Shown: positions 1 through 7,882 of the stretch, piece by piece | How the letters are laid out: every line of letters begins with the position of its first letter | Numbering within the stretch: the first letter of the stretch is position 1 | Assembly: GCA_963757265.1 (NCBI GenBank) | Contig: CAVWRA010000006.1 | Coordinates: forward strand, 2,790,001-2,854,000 | DNA length: 64,000 bases | DNA from: CAIVVT01 sp963757265 | GTDB taxonomy: Bacteria; Acidobacteriota; Terriglobia; Bryobacterales; Bryobacteraceae | Reading direction: 5' to 3' | Position numbers and translations under genes: made by a program | The notes under the pieces: generated by a model | Databases searched by the model: none | Told to the model about the DNA's origin: nothing | What the model saw: the letters and a program-made list of their open reading frames with translations, nothing else

Positions 1-452
1 CGGTTGTAGCAATACAGTGTTCCTCCGCCAACCCCTAGCGCTGGGTCTCTGCGGAACTCCTCAAAACAACCAGCGAAATACTGCGCTTCCAGCGCAAGAT
101 CCGCGTCCAGGTTTATGAGAAAGTCCCACTGCGTTGTTCTTAGTGCGCGATAGCCCATGAGAAATGAATTGATCGCCCCCACATCAGCATCCCGGTGGCC
201 ACGATCGGCGATGTGCAGTGGCGTGATCCAGGGGTACTGGGCGGCCAGGCGGTCGATGATTTCGCCCGTGCCGTCCGTTGACCCGTCGTCGACGATTACC
301 CATTCGGCAGGTGTGATCGTCTGTGCAGCGACGCAGGCTACTACTGCTTCGACGTAATCTGCTTCGTCACGCGCTGGTGTAACGATCACATAGGTCGCGA
401 TGTGATTCTCGCACGGTGAGTCCATTGCCCTGTCCTGTGCCGTAACGGTCAT
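1..452 (-). CDS. Family 2 glycosyltransferase (3' part beyond window)
   Basis: Partial gene; its C-terminus lies outside the left edge. The translation begins with a short leader and then shows a GT-A fold start: a YVIVTPARDEADYV strand/nucleotide-binding segment, the WVIVDDGSTDGTGEI motif typical of GT2, and further on LINLDADLAL, a DXD-type metal/nucleotide-sugar site. It probably transfers a sugar from a nucleotide donor during assembly of the polysaccharide made by this operon, in the cytoplasm or at the inner face of the membrane. The ATG at 452 overlaps the stop of the preceding deacetylase gene (ATGA), so translation is probably coupled. An alternative in-frame ATG lies at 425. Acceptor and donor cannot be told from sequence. 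Confidence 0.85.
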   Translation of the reverse strand, partial: MTVTAQDRAMDSPCENHIATYVIVTPARDEADYVEAVVACVAAQTITPAEWVIVDDGSTDGTGEIIDRLAAQYPWITPLHIADRGHRDADVGAINSFLMGYRALRTTQWDFLINLDADLALEAQYFAGCFEEFRRDPALGVGGGTLYCYN

Positions 453-1312
453 TGTGTTTGTTTGTGCGGAGCGATCACCTGCTTAAACCTCTTGAAGGCA
501 GACTGAGGCTTAGAAAGCCAATCATAGCCGCCTTCGAGCTTTGCCTGAAAGAGCCGGGGGTCGTCCCAATTGTTCACTGGAAGCCGCGGCAAGAAAAAGT
601 GATTGCATCCTTGTCGCGCGGTTCCTATGCAGGTTGATACACCGTCTTCGTAGCCATGCTTCTTCAAAGTAGTAGCGAGAAAACGCACTAGGGAGTGGTT
701 CGACTCGGGGAATGCAAAAGGGTAGGAGAATGACTTGACTGGTACCCCAAGTTTGGCTTCAATAGCCAGTTTTGATCTGCCAACCTCATTATCGATTTCA
801 GTCCGATTGAGCAGCGCAAGTTGCGGATGTGTCACGGTATGAGATCCGATGGATACTCCGTTCGCCTGTAGCTCTCGAACTTCGCTCCATGTCAGACAGT
901 CGCTTCCGCAGAACTGTGACCTTTTGTCGCCTGTGAGTCCGGCGATGAGGAAGACCGTAGCAGCGAATCCGTAGGCTCGCAGGATTGGATAAGCGGTCGT
1001 GTAGAAGTTCCGGTATCCGTCATCGAACGTCAGCACAACCGGCCGCCGGTCCCCACTTGGTTCTTCCAGGGCCGCCACTGCACGCTCGAGAGTTATCGGC
1101 AAGTAGCCAGTCCTGCTAAGGAACTCCATATGCTGGGCGAACGTGGATGTGGAGGTGGCTGTCTCGAAGTACGGGGTTCGGGAGGAAACGCCATCTTGAA
1201 TCGAGTGATACATCAGGATTGGAATGCGCCCGGTTCGTTGCCCTGCCGTTGTGTTGGCATAGGGGTAGAATAGGTGAACGGTTAGAAGACGGTCAAGACG
1301 GGTCCCGTGCAT
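449..1312 (-). CDS. Polysaccharide deacetylase family protein (NodB domain)
   Basis: A 287-residue protein with the NodB homology domain of carbohydrate esterase family 4. Visible signatures are ILMYHSI near residue 33, LTFDDGY with the catalytic/metal aspartates around residue 95, and the HTVTHPQL metal-binding histidines around residue 157. Family members remove N- or O-acetyl groups from polysaccharides or lipid-linked sugars. No clear signal peptide is visible. The ATG start lies 16 bp after the stop of the upstream FrhB-like gene, and the stop overlaps the next gene's ATG, so it belongs to the same operon. In an operon that builds acetamido sugars, a deacetylase could trim the finished repeat unit; that role is inferred. 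Confidence 0.88.
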   Translation of the reverse strand: MHGTRLDRLLTVHLFYPYANTTAGQRTGRIPILMYHSIQDGVSSRTPYFETATSTSTFAQHMEFLSRTGYLPITLERAVAALEEPSGDRRPVVLTFDDGYRNFYTTAYPILRAYGFAATVFLIAGLTGDKRSQFCGSDCLTWSEVRELQANGVSIGSHTVTHPQLALLNRTEIDNEVGRSKLAIEAKLGVPVKSFSYPFAFPESNHSLVRFLATTLKKHGYEDGVSTCIGTARQGCNHFFLPRLPVNNWDDPRLFQAKLEGGYDWLSKPQSAFKRFKQVIAPHKQTQ

Positions 1313-1328
1313 ACATGCTCAGCATTTA

Positions 1329-2585
1329 CTAGATTCCGGTACTCGAAAGAGCTGGCCGTCGTCGCCACAAGCCCTTGGCAATGCAACGCCGCACCGTGCC
1401 TAGCACGGTGCGGGCTCTTCTCAAGACCGGCAGGCGAAGCCAACTGCGCAACAGATCAAAGCCTGTGAAGACTGGCACCGGGATCGCCAATAGACGCATG
1501 CCGAGCAACCGACCGTAAAGTTCCTGTTGGCGGCCGACCAGATTGGATGCTCCCGATAGGACCATGGCCTGATCCGCGGCCTCGAGGACGACGTACCCCG
1601 CCTCTACTGCCCGGCGCAGTATCTCCCGGCCTCTTTGACTCCGGACGACGACGACGGAGCGGCCGGCATCGCCGTTGTCACTGAACTGGGCCCAAGCATC
1701 GCCGCAGGAGATATCGGCGAGACGCCCGAGACCGTCAGGACACAGGTTGCAGCGCAGCGGCCGATAGCCGGTCAGTCTGCTCCAAGATTCCGAGTATGAG
1801 AGCGACTGCTTTTGTTTGCAGTGGTCCCAAACGATCGTAAACGTCCCCGGCCACCCCTCTCCCCGGTACCGCAAGTCCACTAGGTCGTCCCTATTCGCCC
1901 CCAGAGAACTGACCAAATCCAGCGTACCTTGCGTGCTTGGCGTTCCCGCACAGAAGAATGTAAGGACCAGTCCGAGGTTTTTGTCTAGTGCCGGCCTGCG
2001 TTTTCTTGCGGCTTGGACTGCCGCAACATCACAGGGTTTCCCAATAAACACAGCGGGGGTCTGGGCAGCTTCGATGATGCCCAGGCCATCGCAGGGTGAC
2101 GAGGGACCGTAGCGCGATCCGGCTCTTTCCAGGAGCTCGTCCCGAGTTGTGCTCTGAACCGTAGTGTTTTGCCAGGGCTTTTCTGGGTCTCTGCCGGTAT
2201 GAACAACGGCGCCCATGCCCTCCCGATCGAGGCAGTACAGCGATAGAGCGGTCAGGAGACCACCGGACGAAGCCTTGAATCTTATGTCCGGGTCGGTGGC
2301 GTAACCGGTCCAGATCTCTAGCGCTTGGCCGAACTCATGGTCTGCGTCACTCTTGGCGGTGCGCTCGCCGGTGGAAAACACATCAACACCCGCGCCCGGG
2401 CATAACTGAATGCAATCGCACGCGGGGCCGCAGGGAGCTTCGAACTGCGGACGAATGCCCACTGAGTGGATATTGACGAGACTAACTCTTCCGTGCTCGC
2501 ATGCATATGCGCATGCCCCGCATCCTATGCAGAGTCCCCAATCAACAACGTCTTGCAGGGAGTTGATCCGTCGTAAACCGTGCAT
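1329..2585 (-). CDS. FrhB/FdhB-like iron-sulfur protein (coenzyme F420 hydrogenase beta-subunit family)
   Basis: A 418-residue protein beginning with a ferredoxin-like cluster motif (CIGCGACAYAC, residues ~19-29). It continues with the FrhB/FdhB N- and C-terminal domains (around FKASSGGLLTALSLY and FIGKPCDVAAVQAA) and a second cysteine pair, RCNLCPDG, near residue 280. In methanogens the family passes electrons between F420 and iron-sulfur clusters. In bacteria close homologues are common in capsule and O-antigen clusters, often beside polysaccharide pyruvyl transferases, with unclear function. Only 5 bp separate it from the upstream aminotransferase gene. I assign the family with confidence but not the reaction. 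Confidence 0.85.
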   Translation of the reverse strand: MHGLRRINSLQDVVDWGLCIGCGACAYACEHGRVSLVNIHSVGIRPQFEAPCGPACDCIQLCPGAGVDVFSTGERTAKSDADHEFGQALEIWTGYATDPDIRFKASSGGLLTALSLYCLDREGMGAVVHTGRDPEKPWQNTTVQSTTRDELLERAGSRYGPSSPCDGLGIIEAAQTPAVFIGKPCDVAAVQAARKRRPALDKNLGLVLTFFCAGTPSTQGTLDLVSSLGANRDDLVDLRYRGEGWPGTFTIVWDHCKQKQSLSYSESWSRLTGYRPLRCNLCPDGLGRLADISCGDAWAQFSDNGDAGRSVVVVRSQRGREILRRAVEAGYVVLEAADQAMVLSGASNLVGRQQELYGRLLGMRLLAIPVPVFTGFDLLRSWLRLPVLRRARTVLGTVRRCIAKGLWRRRPALSSTGI

Positions 2586-2590
2586 CGCCG

Positions 2591-3808
2591 CTAATGAGCG
2601 CCAACTAAGGGATCAGCCTGTGACACAAACTGGAAAATCAGCTCCGCAATCTGCACCTGTTCGTCCCTTCCCAGCGTTGGGAACATCGGAAGTGAGACGA
2701 TCTCACGGGAGACTCTCTCCGTGACCGGGAAATCGCCGGCTGCGTGATTGAGGTGAGAATAGGCTTCCTGGAGGTGCAGTGGGATTGGGTAGTGGATGCC
2801 CGCGCCGATGCCCGCAGCTCCCAATTGTCTCATCAGGTTGTCCCGGTTCTGGACGCGAACCACATACAAGTGGTACACGGCCTTGATCCACTCGGGCTCG
2901 TAGGGCAAAACTGGGTGCCCATCAGCCGCGCCTAATAGTTGGTTGTAACGGGTGGCCACTGCGCGGCGCTGTTCATTCCATTCGGCAAGATGGCGGAGTT
3001 TTACTCGCAAGATGCCGGCCTGAATGGCGTCAAGGCGGCCGTTATAGCCTTCAAGCTGGTGGTAATACTTCCTTGCCTGACCATGATCACGGAGCATCCG
3101 AACCTTCTCGGCTAATGCGCCGTCGTTCGTGGTGACGGCTCCGGCTTCGCCACAGGCACCCAGGTTCTTGCCAGGGTAGAAGCTGAAGGCAGCTGCCCTA
3201 CCCATTGAACCAGCCCTGCACCAGCGGCTTGCCTTCTTGGAGAAGTACTCTGCGCCGTGCGCCTGGCAGGCGTCTTCGACGACGATCAGGTTGTACTCTT
3301 CAGCGAGGTCGAGGATTGCATCCATGTCGGCCATCTGGCCATAGAGATGAACGGGGACAACGGCCCTCACCGGGGCTTCTGTCTTCAGGTCCGCTAGGTG
3401 GCCGGTGGCGGGGTTGACCCAACAAGCCGTCTCTAGGTACTCCTCAAGCTTCCCGGGATCCATGTTATAAGTATGTTCGTCAATATCGACGAACACGGGG
3501 CGTGCGCCCGCTTGCGAAATCGCCTCGGTGGTAGCGATGAATGTGTTTGGAACGGTAACGACTGTGTCGCCAGGGCGGACCCCGGCGGCGATGAGAGCGA
3601 ACCTGACAGCATCTGTTCCGCTGCTGACGCCGACGCAGTGTCGCGTCTCGCAGAATGAGGCGAAGTCAGCTTCAAAACCCTGCACCATAGGCCCACCGAT
3701 AAAGCCAGCGGTGTCCAGAACAGAGGCGAACACCGCGCATAACTCTTCTTTCAGTTCGGCATGGAAGCCGACAAGATCAAGAAATGGAACGGCATTGGTT
3801 CTGCTCAT
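2591..3808 (-). CDS. DegT/DnrJ/EryC1/StrS family PLP-dependent sugar aminotransferase
   Basis: A 405-residue aspartate-aminotransferase-fold enzyme of the DegT family. Key sites are the PLP-phosphate region GVSSGTDAVRFALIAAG (~residue 60), the cofactor aspartate in VVEDACQAHGA (~175), and the Schiff-base lysine in FSFYPGKNLGACGEAGA (~210). Family members transaminate a keto nucleotide sugar, usually from glutamate. Its ATG overlaps the stop of the upstream acyltransferase gene (ATGA at 3805-3808), which in turn overlaps a sugar 3-dehydrogenase gene. This trio matches the Wlb/Wbp route to UDP-2,3-diacetamido sugars, where the enzyme would be the WlbC/WbpE equivalent. The exact substrate is inferred from context. 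Confidence 0.9.
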   Translation of the reverse strand: MSRTNAVPFLDLVGFHAELKEELCAVFASVLDTAGFIGGPMVQGFEADFASFCETRHCVGVSSGTDAVRFALIAAGVRPGDTVVTVPNTFIATTEAISQAGARPVFVDIDEHTYNMDPGKLEEYLETACWVNPATGHLADLKTEAPVRAVVPVHLYGQMADMDAILDLAEEYNLIVVEDACQAHGAEYFSKKASRWCRAGSMGRAAAFSFYPGKNLGACGEAGAVTTNDGALAEKVRMLRDHGQARKYYHQLEGYNGRLDAIQAGILRVKLRHLAEWNEQRRAVATRYNQLLGAADGHPVLPYEPEWIKAVYHLYVVRVQNRDNLMRQLGAAGIGAGIHYPIPLHLQEAYSHLNHAAGDFPVTERVSREIVSLPMFPTLGRDEQVQIAELIFQFVSQADPLVGAH

Positions 3809-4302
3809 CGTTTTGCTCCTGCCACCTCAGGCACTTCGCGCAGAACTCGTGCTGGGTTACCGGCGACGATAGTATTGGGTGGCACGTCGCGGGTTACGAC
3901 ACTACCCGCACCGACGATAGCGTTTTCGCCGATTGTTACTTTAGCCAAAATCGTCGCCCCGGAGCCGATCGAGGCTCCCTTTTTGACAAGGGTGGGTTCG
4001 ACTTTCCAGTCCGCCTCTGATTGAAGCTCGTTTTCGGTGGTCGTCGCCCTGGGGTAAATATCGTTTATGAAGGCTACACCATGCCCCACAAAGACGTTGT
4101 CCTCGATGGTGACACCTTCGCATATGAACGTGTGGCTGGAGATCTTACAGCGCTCACCAATCTTGGCGTTCTTTTGGACTTCGACGAAGGCGCCCAGCTT
4201 GGTACCGTCACCAATCTCGCAGCCGTACAAATTCACAAACTGAGCCACGCGGACGTCCCGCCCGAACTTAACGTTCGGGGCGATGCATCTGTAGTCCTTC
4301 AT
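3805..4302 (-). CDS. Left-handed beta-helix N-acyltransferase (WlbB/WbpD-like)
   Basis: A 165-residue protein of hexapeptide repeats ([LIV]-G-x4 pattern, e.g. IGDGTKLGAFVEV, IGENAIVGAGSVVTRDVP) ending in the VAGNPARVLREV signature of sugar N-acetyltransferases. The FINDIYPRA insertion loop is also typical. It would acylate the amino group installed by the neighbouring aminotransferase, using acetyl-CoA. The chosen ATG at 4302 overlaps the stop of the upstream oxidoreductase (ATGA). The longer open frame upstream is antisense-free but overlaps that gene and lacks similarity, so I reject it. Trimeric LbH architecture is expected from the family. Confidence 0.9.
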   Translation of the reverse strand: MKDYRCIAPNVKFGRDVRVAQFVNLYGCEIGDGTKLGAFVEVQKNAKIGERCKISSHTFICEGVTIEDNVFVGHGVAFINDIYPRATTTENELQSEADWKVEPTLVKKGASIGSGATILAKVTIGENAIVGAGSVVTRDVPPNTIVAGNPARVLREVPEVAGAKR

Positions 4303-5300
4303 GCGCAGACGACCTCTCCTTGCCGTTGCAGGGAAGCCTCCGCCGCCTCCAGCATCCGGACAACTCGCAAACCCGCTATCCCATCGTTGATTGGGCGCTG
4401 CTGGCTTTCGACACATTCGACGAAGTAGCTTAGTTCCGTCTTCAGGGCCTCGGTGGACTCTAACCTCGGCGACCACATATCCCCGGAGCGATAGCTTACA
4501 AGGGCCGCATAAACCCCTTCGTGGCTGCTGATCTTAACGCCTCGGTCATAGACTTTCACTTTCTCGTCTGCTTCTAAATCATTCCAAACAAGCATCTTCT
4601 TCTCTCCAGCGATTAGAGTGGTCCTGACCTTTACCGGAGAGATCCAGTTCACATTCAGGTGGGCGATGACCTTGTTGGGCAAGTAAATCGTCAGGTAGGC
4701 GACGTCAGCATGGCCGTTTACGTGGCTGGCTCCAGTGGCGACCACTGCCTCGACCTTGCCACCAATGAGGTAGTCAACGATCGAGAGATCATGGGGCGCA
4801 AGATCCCAAATCACGTTGACATCATGCTGAAAGAGCCCCAGATTGACCCGAGTGGAATCGTAATAGTAGAGCTTCCCGAGTTCATCTCGCTCTATTAACT
4901 CCCGGATCTTCCGGACCGCGCCGGTGAATAGAAACGTGTGATCCACCATGATCGTGAGACCCCACTTCTCCGCGAGTTCGATAAGTTGTTCTGCCTGACG
5001 CGCAGTCGCGGTAAACGGTTTTTCGACGAAGACGTGCTTCCCGTTGTGCAGCGCCTCTTCTGCTAGTTTGAAATGGGTCTGGACTGGCGTGATCAACGCG
5101 ACCGCGTCAATGTCCGATGCGCGCAGAACTTCCGAGCTGTCCCTTGTTAAGCGAGCATACGGGTTGGCCTGTTTCGCGCGGCTTAGGCGCTCTTCTTGTC
5201 GGTCACAGATTGCCACAACCTGCGCACCGTTAATAGAGCCCAGATTGCGAGCGATGTTAGGGCCCCAATACCCGTAGCCTATAACACCAAACCTGATCAT
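4299..5300 (-). CDS. Gfo/Idh/MocA family nucleotide-sugar 3-dehydrogenase (WlbA/WbpB-like)
   Basis: A 333-residue NAD(P)-dependent oxidoreductase. The N-terminal Rossmann fold starts FGVIGYGYWGPNIARNL (residues 3-19), and the conserved KHVFVEKPFT with the EKP lysine lies around residue 93. The C-terminal GFO/IDH/MocA domain follows (VDHTFLFTGAVRKIRELI). In the Wlb/Wbp pathway the equivalent enzyme oxidises C3 of a UDP-N-acetylglucosaminuronate so that the aminotransferase can act. The ATG at 5300 follows an AAGGAG ribosome-binding site at good spacing. The longer open frame reaching 5816 is not needed and overlaps the upstream transferase. It is coupled to the acyltransferase by ATGA. Confidence 0.9.
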   Translation of the reverse strand: MIRFGVIGYGYWGPNIARNLGSINGAQVVAICDRQEERLSRAKQANPYARLTRDSSEVLRASDIDAVALITPVQTHFKLAEEALHNGKHVFVEKPFTATARQAEQLIELAEKWGLTIMVDHTFLFTGAVRKIRELIERDELGKLYYYDSTRVNLGLFQHDVNVIWDLAPHDLSIVDYLIGGKVEAVVATGASHVNGHADVAYLTIYLPNKVIAHLNVNWISPVKVRTTLIAGEKKMLVWNDLEADEKVKVYDRGVKISSHEGVYAALVSYRSGDMWSPRLESTEALKTELSYFVECVESQQRPINDGIAGLRVVRMLEAAEASLQRQGEVVCA

Positions 5301-5322
5301 TTCCCACTCCTTAGAACACTGT

Positions 5323-6486
5323 CTAGTAACCGCCTCGTCCTTGGAGAACCACAAACGCGGTTCTCCATAGAATCTTTGTGTCCAACCACAGCGAGCAGGA
5401 CTTCGCATATGCGAGGTCCATGCGAACCATGTCGTCAAACGGAACTCTGCTACGTCCAAACGCTTGCCACAGTCCCGTGATACCTGGCCTGATCCCACAT
5501 ATGCGGCGGCGATGCCAGGCACGGTAACGTTCCACTTCGTAAGCGAGAGGCGGTCGTGGACCCACCAGGGACATGTCGCCTCGCAAAACATTGAAGAGCT
5601 GAGGAAGTTCGTCGAGGCTTGACCGCCGCAGAAATTCGCCGATCCACGTAACACGGTGGTCTTCCGACAGCTTGTAAACCGACTTGCCCTCACCGGATTG
5701 CCTCGTGCCGCCAGATTCACCGTTAATGAAGCGCTGGACGAAGTCCCTGTGTACTGTGTCGCTGCTGTTCGGGTGCATCGAACGGAACTTAAACATCGTA
5801 AACGTGCTACCATCAAGGCCGAGGCGCTGCTGCTTGAAGAGTATTGGTCCTTTGGACGTCAGTTTCACTGCAACTGCTGTGGCCACCAAAATGGGGGAGA
5901 TCAATAGAATGGCCAGGAGGCTCAGAAGGATGTCGATCAATCTCTTGAACTCTCGGTACCCCTTTAACCGATCCGAACCGGGCGCAACGTGAGGAAACAC
6001 TACTGAATCGTGCAACCCTTCGCCAGCTTGGTCCGCCCAGTTCTCTGGAAACTTGTGGAGGGAAAGGCGAACTTGGCTGATCTCTTCCAAGGACAGGATG
6101 GTCGCGAGAATCCCGGACGCGCGATTGAGGAGAGCCTTCGCAACGCGCTGATCGTCGGCCTCACCGAGCTCCGTGAAGATGATTCCAACCGCGTATTCGT
6201 TTTTGTGCCACCCAACGATGTCTGTCTCCCGAACCGCATCGCGAAGGGCCGCGAGGATTCGTTCGGCCGACTTACTTCGATTCACCGTCCGGAACAAGCT
6301 GACGGATTCCAACAACATGAGGACAAAGTGCCGACCTGACCGTTCGCTTCGCCGTTGCTCAAGGTACAAGGATCGGAGGAATCGCTCCTCAACTTCAGGC
6401 TCACTCGATCTCGATCTCCCTATCGGCAGAGGATTTAGCCTGCTCAGCGTCGGTCGGATGGAAGCAGGGTCGGATTCGCAGTGCAT
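5323..6486 (-). CDS. Initiating sugar-phosphate transferase (bacterial sugar transferase) with degenerate GGDEF-like N-terminus
   Basis: About 387 residues. The C-terminal half is a polyprenyl-phosphate glycosyl-1-phosphate transferase of the WcaJ/WbaP monotopic type: one hydrophobic segment (DILLSLLAILLISPILVATA), then FKFRSMHP, RRSSLDELPQLFNVLRGDMS, GPRPPL and RPGITGLWQ. It would load the first sugar phosphate onto undecaprenyl phosphate and so start the repeat unit. The N-terminal half resembles a GGDEF domain that has lost its signature: RRSERSGRHFVLMLLE and TDIVGWHKNEYAVGIIF align with the family pattern, with HKNEY where GGDEF should be. I prefer the ATG at 6486 because an AGGAG lies upstream; a start at 6507 is possible. 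Confidence 0.85.
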   Translation of the reverse strand: MHCESDPASIRPTLSRLNPLPIGRSRSSEPEVEERFLRSLYLEQRRSERSGRHFVLMLLESVSLFRTVNRSKSAERILAALRDAVRETDIVGWHKNEYAVGIIFTELGEADDQRVAKALLNRASGILATILSLEEISQVRLSLHKFPENWADQAGEGLHDSVVFPHVAPGSDRLKGYREFKRLIDILLSLLAILLISPILVATAVAVKLTSKGPILFKQQRLGLDGSTFTMFKFRSMHPNSSDTVHRDFVQRFINGESGGTRQSGEGKSVYKLSEDHRVTWIGEFLRRSSLDELPQLFNVLRGDMSLVGPRPPLAYEVERYRAWHRRRICGIRPGITGLWQAFGRSRVPFDDMVRMDLAYAKSCSLWLDTKILWRTAFVVLQGRGGY

Positions 6487-6540
6487 AGGAGCTTCACTTC
6501 TCCTCATGTAAGGCGGGACATGGGTGCCCGCCTTCAACAG

Positions 6541-6822
6541 TCAATCGCTTGCCACCTTGTCGGGCTTCCATTCCGCAATGAGTCCTGCAAGGCGGTTGAG
6601 TTCCTGCTGCAACGCATCGATGCGATCCTCAACTGTGTTCACTTTCATCCAGCCTCTGGCGAGTTCCTGCCCCGAACCCGCGATGGCGTGATGGGTCGTG
6701 ATGCGGACAAAGTCCGAGACGCTATGCGCACCATGCGCTCGGCTAATCTGCTCGAGCCGATCGTATTCCTCGTCAGACAGACGGAAGCTGACGATACGAT
6801 TTCGTTTGATGAACGTCGGCAA
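6541..6822 (-). CDS. Ribbon-helix-helix DNA-binding protein (CopG-like)
   Basis: A 93-residue protein whose N-terminus reads RIVSFRLSDEEYDRLEQIS, the beta-strand plus helix of a ribbon-helix-helix fold, followed by a second helix (SVSDFVRITTHHAIAG) and a C-terminal heptad-like helix (DRIDALQQELNRLAGLI). Such proteins bind DNA as dimers and act as repressors or mobilization factors. It sits between the antiterminator gene and the initiating transferase, with short gaps on both sides, so a regulatory role in the polysaccharide operon is likely but inferred. The visible start is TTG; no ATG lies before the conserved strand, so the exact start is uncertain. Confidence 0.7.
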   Translation of the reverse strand: MPTFIKRNRIVSFRLSDEEYDRLEQISRAHGAHSVSDFVRITTHHAIAGSGQELARGWMKVNTVEDRIDALQQELNRLAGLIAEWKPDKVASD

Positions 6823-6852
6823 GGAGGATTGCTCCCGCGGCGCGGCGAATTC

Positions 6853-7416
6853 TCACGCCGCTGGTAGCCGGACGGGGACCATGTGTACTGGTCTAATCCA
6901 TTCGCGAGGCATTTTGACCGAAACTGAACGCCGAAGTAGTGTTATCGAGATGATAAGCCGGTCAGCCTTCTCATCCCTCGCGTAAATCCCCTCCACGCCT
7001 CGGAGCGCGCCAACTTCGATGCGCACTCTGTCGCCGGTCTGTAGGTACGGCCACGGCTGCAGAGGCAGTTCCGAAACACAGACCTGCCTGATGGCTTCAA
7101 CTTCTCGATCATCGAGGGGCAGGGGCACTCTACCGTTGCTGAGCACCCCCAGAACTCCGGGTGTGACCAATAGCGGCAGCCGCTGCTGCGCTTCAAAATA
7201 GCTGAAAAGGTAACCGCCGAACAATGGGAGGTCAGATGACCTCAGGCCCCCGCCCGATCGGTACCATGTCCGATAGGTCGGTAACATCACTTCATAACCC
7301 TTGCCAACCAGCCCAGCGCACGCGACCTTTTCATGACGTGGTTTCGTCATCAACGCATACCACTTCTTACCACTCACTATACTTTCGCACTCGTTGCACG
7401 CACTAATCTCACTCAT
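6853..7416 (-). CDS. NusG-paralog transcription antiterminator (RfaH/UpxY/LoaP type)
   Basis: About 187 residues with a NusG N-terminal domain (KKWYALMTKPRHEKVACAGL, then MLPTYRTWYRSGG, LFGGYLFSYF and the TPGVLGVLSNG strand) and a C-terminal KOW-type domain (LQTGDRVRIEVGALRGVEGIY). Specialised NusG paralogs ride with RNA polymerase and suppress termination in long polysaccharide operons. This one is the first gene of such an operon, as for UpxY and LoaP. I choose the ATG at 7416 because the duplicated upstream copy of the leader diverges at that point, and the 42 extra codons up to 7542 have no NusG similarity. An ops-like sequence lies just before this start. Confidence 0.88.
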   Translation of the reverse strand: MSEISACNECESIVSGKKWYALMTKPRHEKVACAGLVGKGYEVMLPTYRTWYRSGGGLRSSDLPLFGGYLFSYFEAQQRLPLLVTPGVLGVLSNGRVPLPLDDREVEAIRQVCVSELPLQPWPYLQTGDRVRIEVGALRGVEGIYARDEKADRLIISITLLRRSVSVKMPREWIRPVHMVPVRLPAA

Positions 7417-7546
7417 TTTTGCACAAGCTACCGCCCTCTGGCGATGAAGGTTTACACGCTGAAACTGATTGCCCGCCGCAATCGAGATTTCAGGTATTCC
7501 GACTTTTTCTCTCCTCTCTCCGATGTCTACATTTGTCAACAAGCGA
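7417..7546 (-). repeat. Operon leader, copy 1 of duplicated sequence
   Basis: The untranslated leader of the NusG-paralog gene. It shares several blocks in the same order with 7883-8022: TTGTTGACAAATGNAGACAT, a GGAATANCTGAAATC block, ATTGCGGCGGGC, and the GAGCCTGTGCAAAA/TAGCTTGTGCAAAA segment before the ATG. The TTGACA in the first block resembles a -35 box, but I see no convincing -10 at 16-18 bp in this copy. Confidence 0.7.
7421..7436 (-). promoter_or_regulatory. ops-like antiterminator recruitment element
   Basis: On the coding strand of the antiterminator gene the sequence reads GGGCGGTAGCTTGTGC, ending four bases before the chosen ATG. It matches the ops/JUMPStart core GGCGGTAGCNTG recognised by RfaH on the non-template strand. 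Position in an operon leader and the adjacent NusG paralog fit the function; binding is inferred. The corresponding site in the duplicated leader (7887-7902) reads GGGGAGGAGCCTGTGC and no longer matches. Confidence 0.55.
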
Positions 7547-7882
7547 AAGCACGTTTACGGCATACCAACTGGGTGTCTTGGTTGTAAGTTCTGAAATGTG
7601 TTTTCCAGAGGTTGCCGTAAAGGCTCCGAGACCGACCCCGTCCTGAGTTTGCGGGCAGCTATTGCTTCTCCAATAGTGGTGTTTCACTAAAGCCGCTACA
7701 GGCCGCGCGCCTCGCGGATGAAAGGTTCCGACTGCGCTCGCGTAGCGGTCAGAGCGGACCTCCGGATGTGAACCTCGGGGAGTAATGCGTGGTTTCTGCA
7801 CGAACCGATATGCAGCGCAGGCATAACGGTTCGTGCTCCCGAAGATCCCTGGTAACGCTTTGCGTAAACAACACTTACGCAT

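Noticed and set aside
7534..7539. TTGACA in the antiterminator leader as a promoter -35
   Set aside because: Conserved in both leader copies but no matching -10 at normal spacing in copy 1; may instead be part of the TTGT/ACAA inverted repeat.
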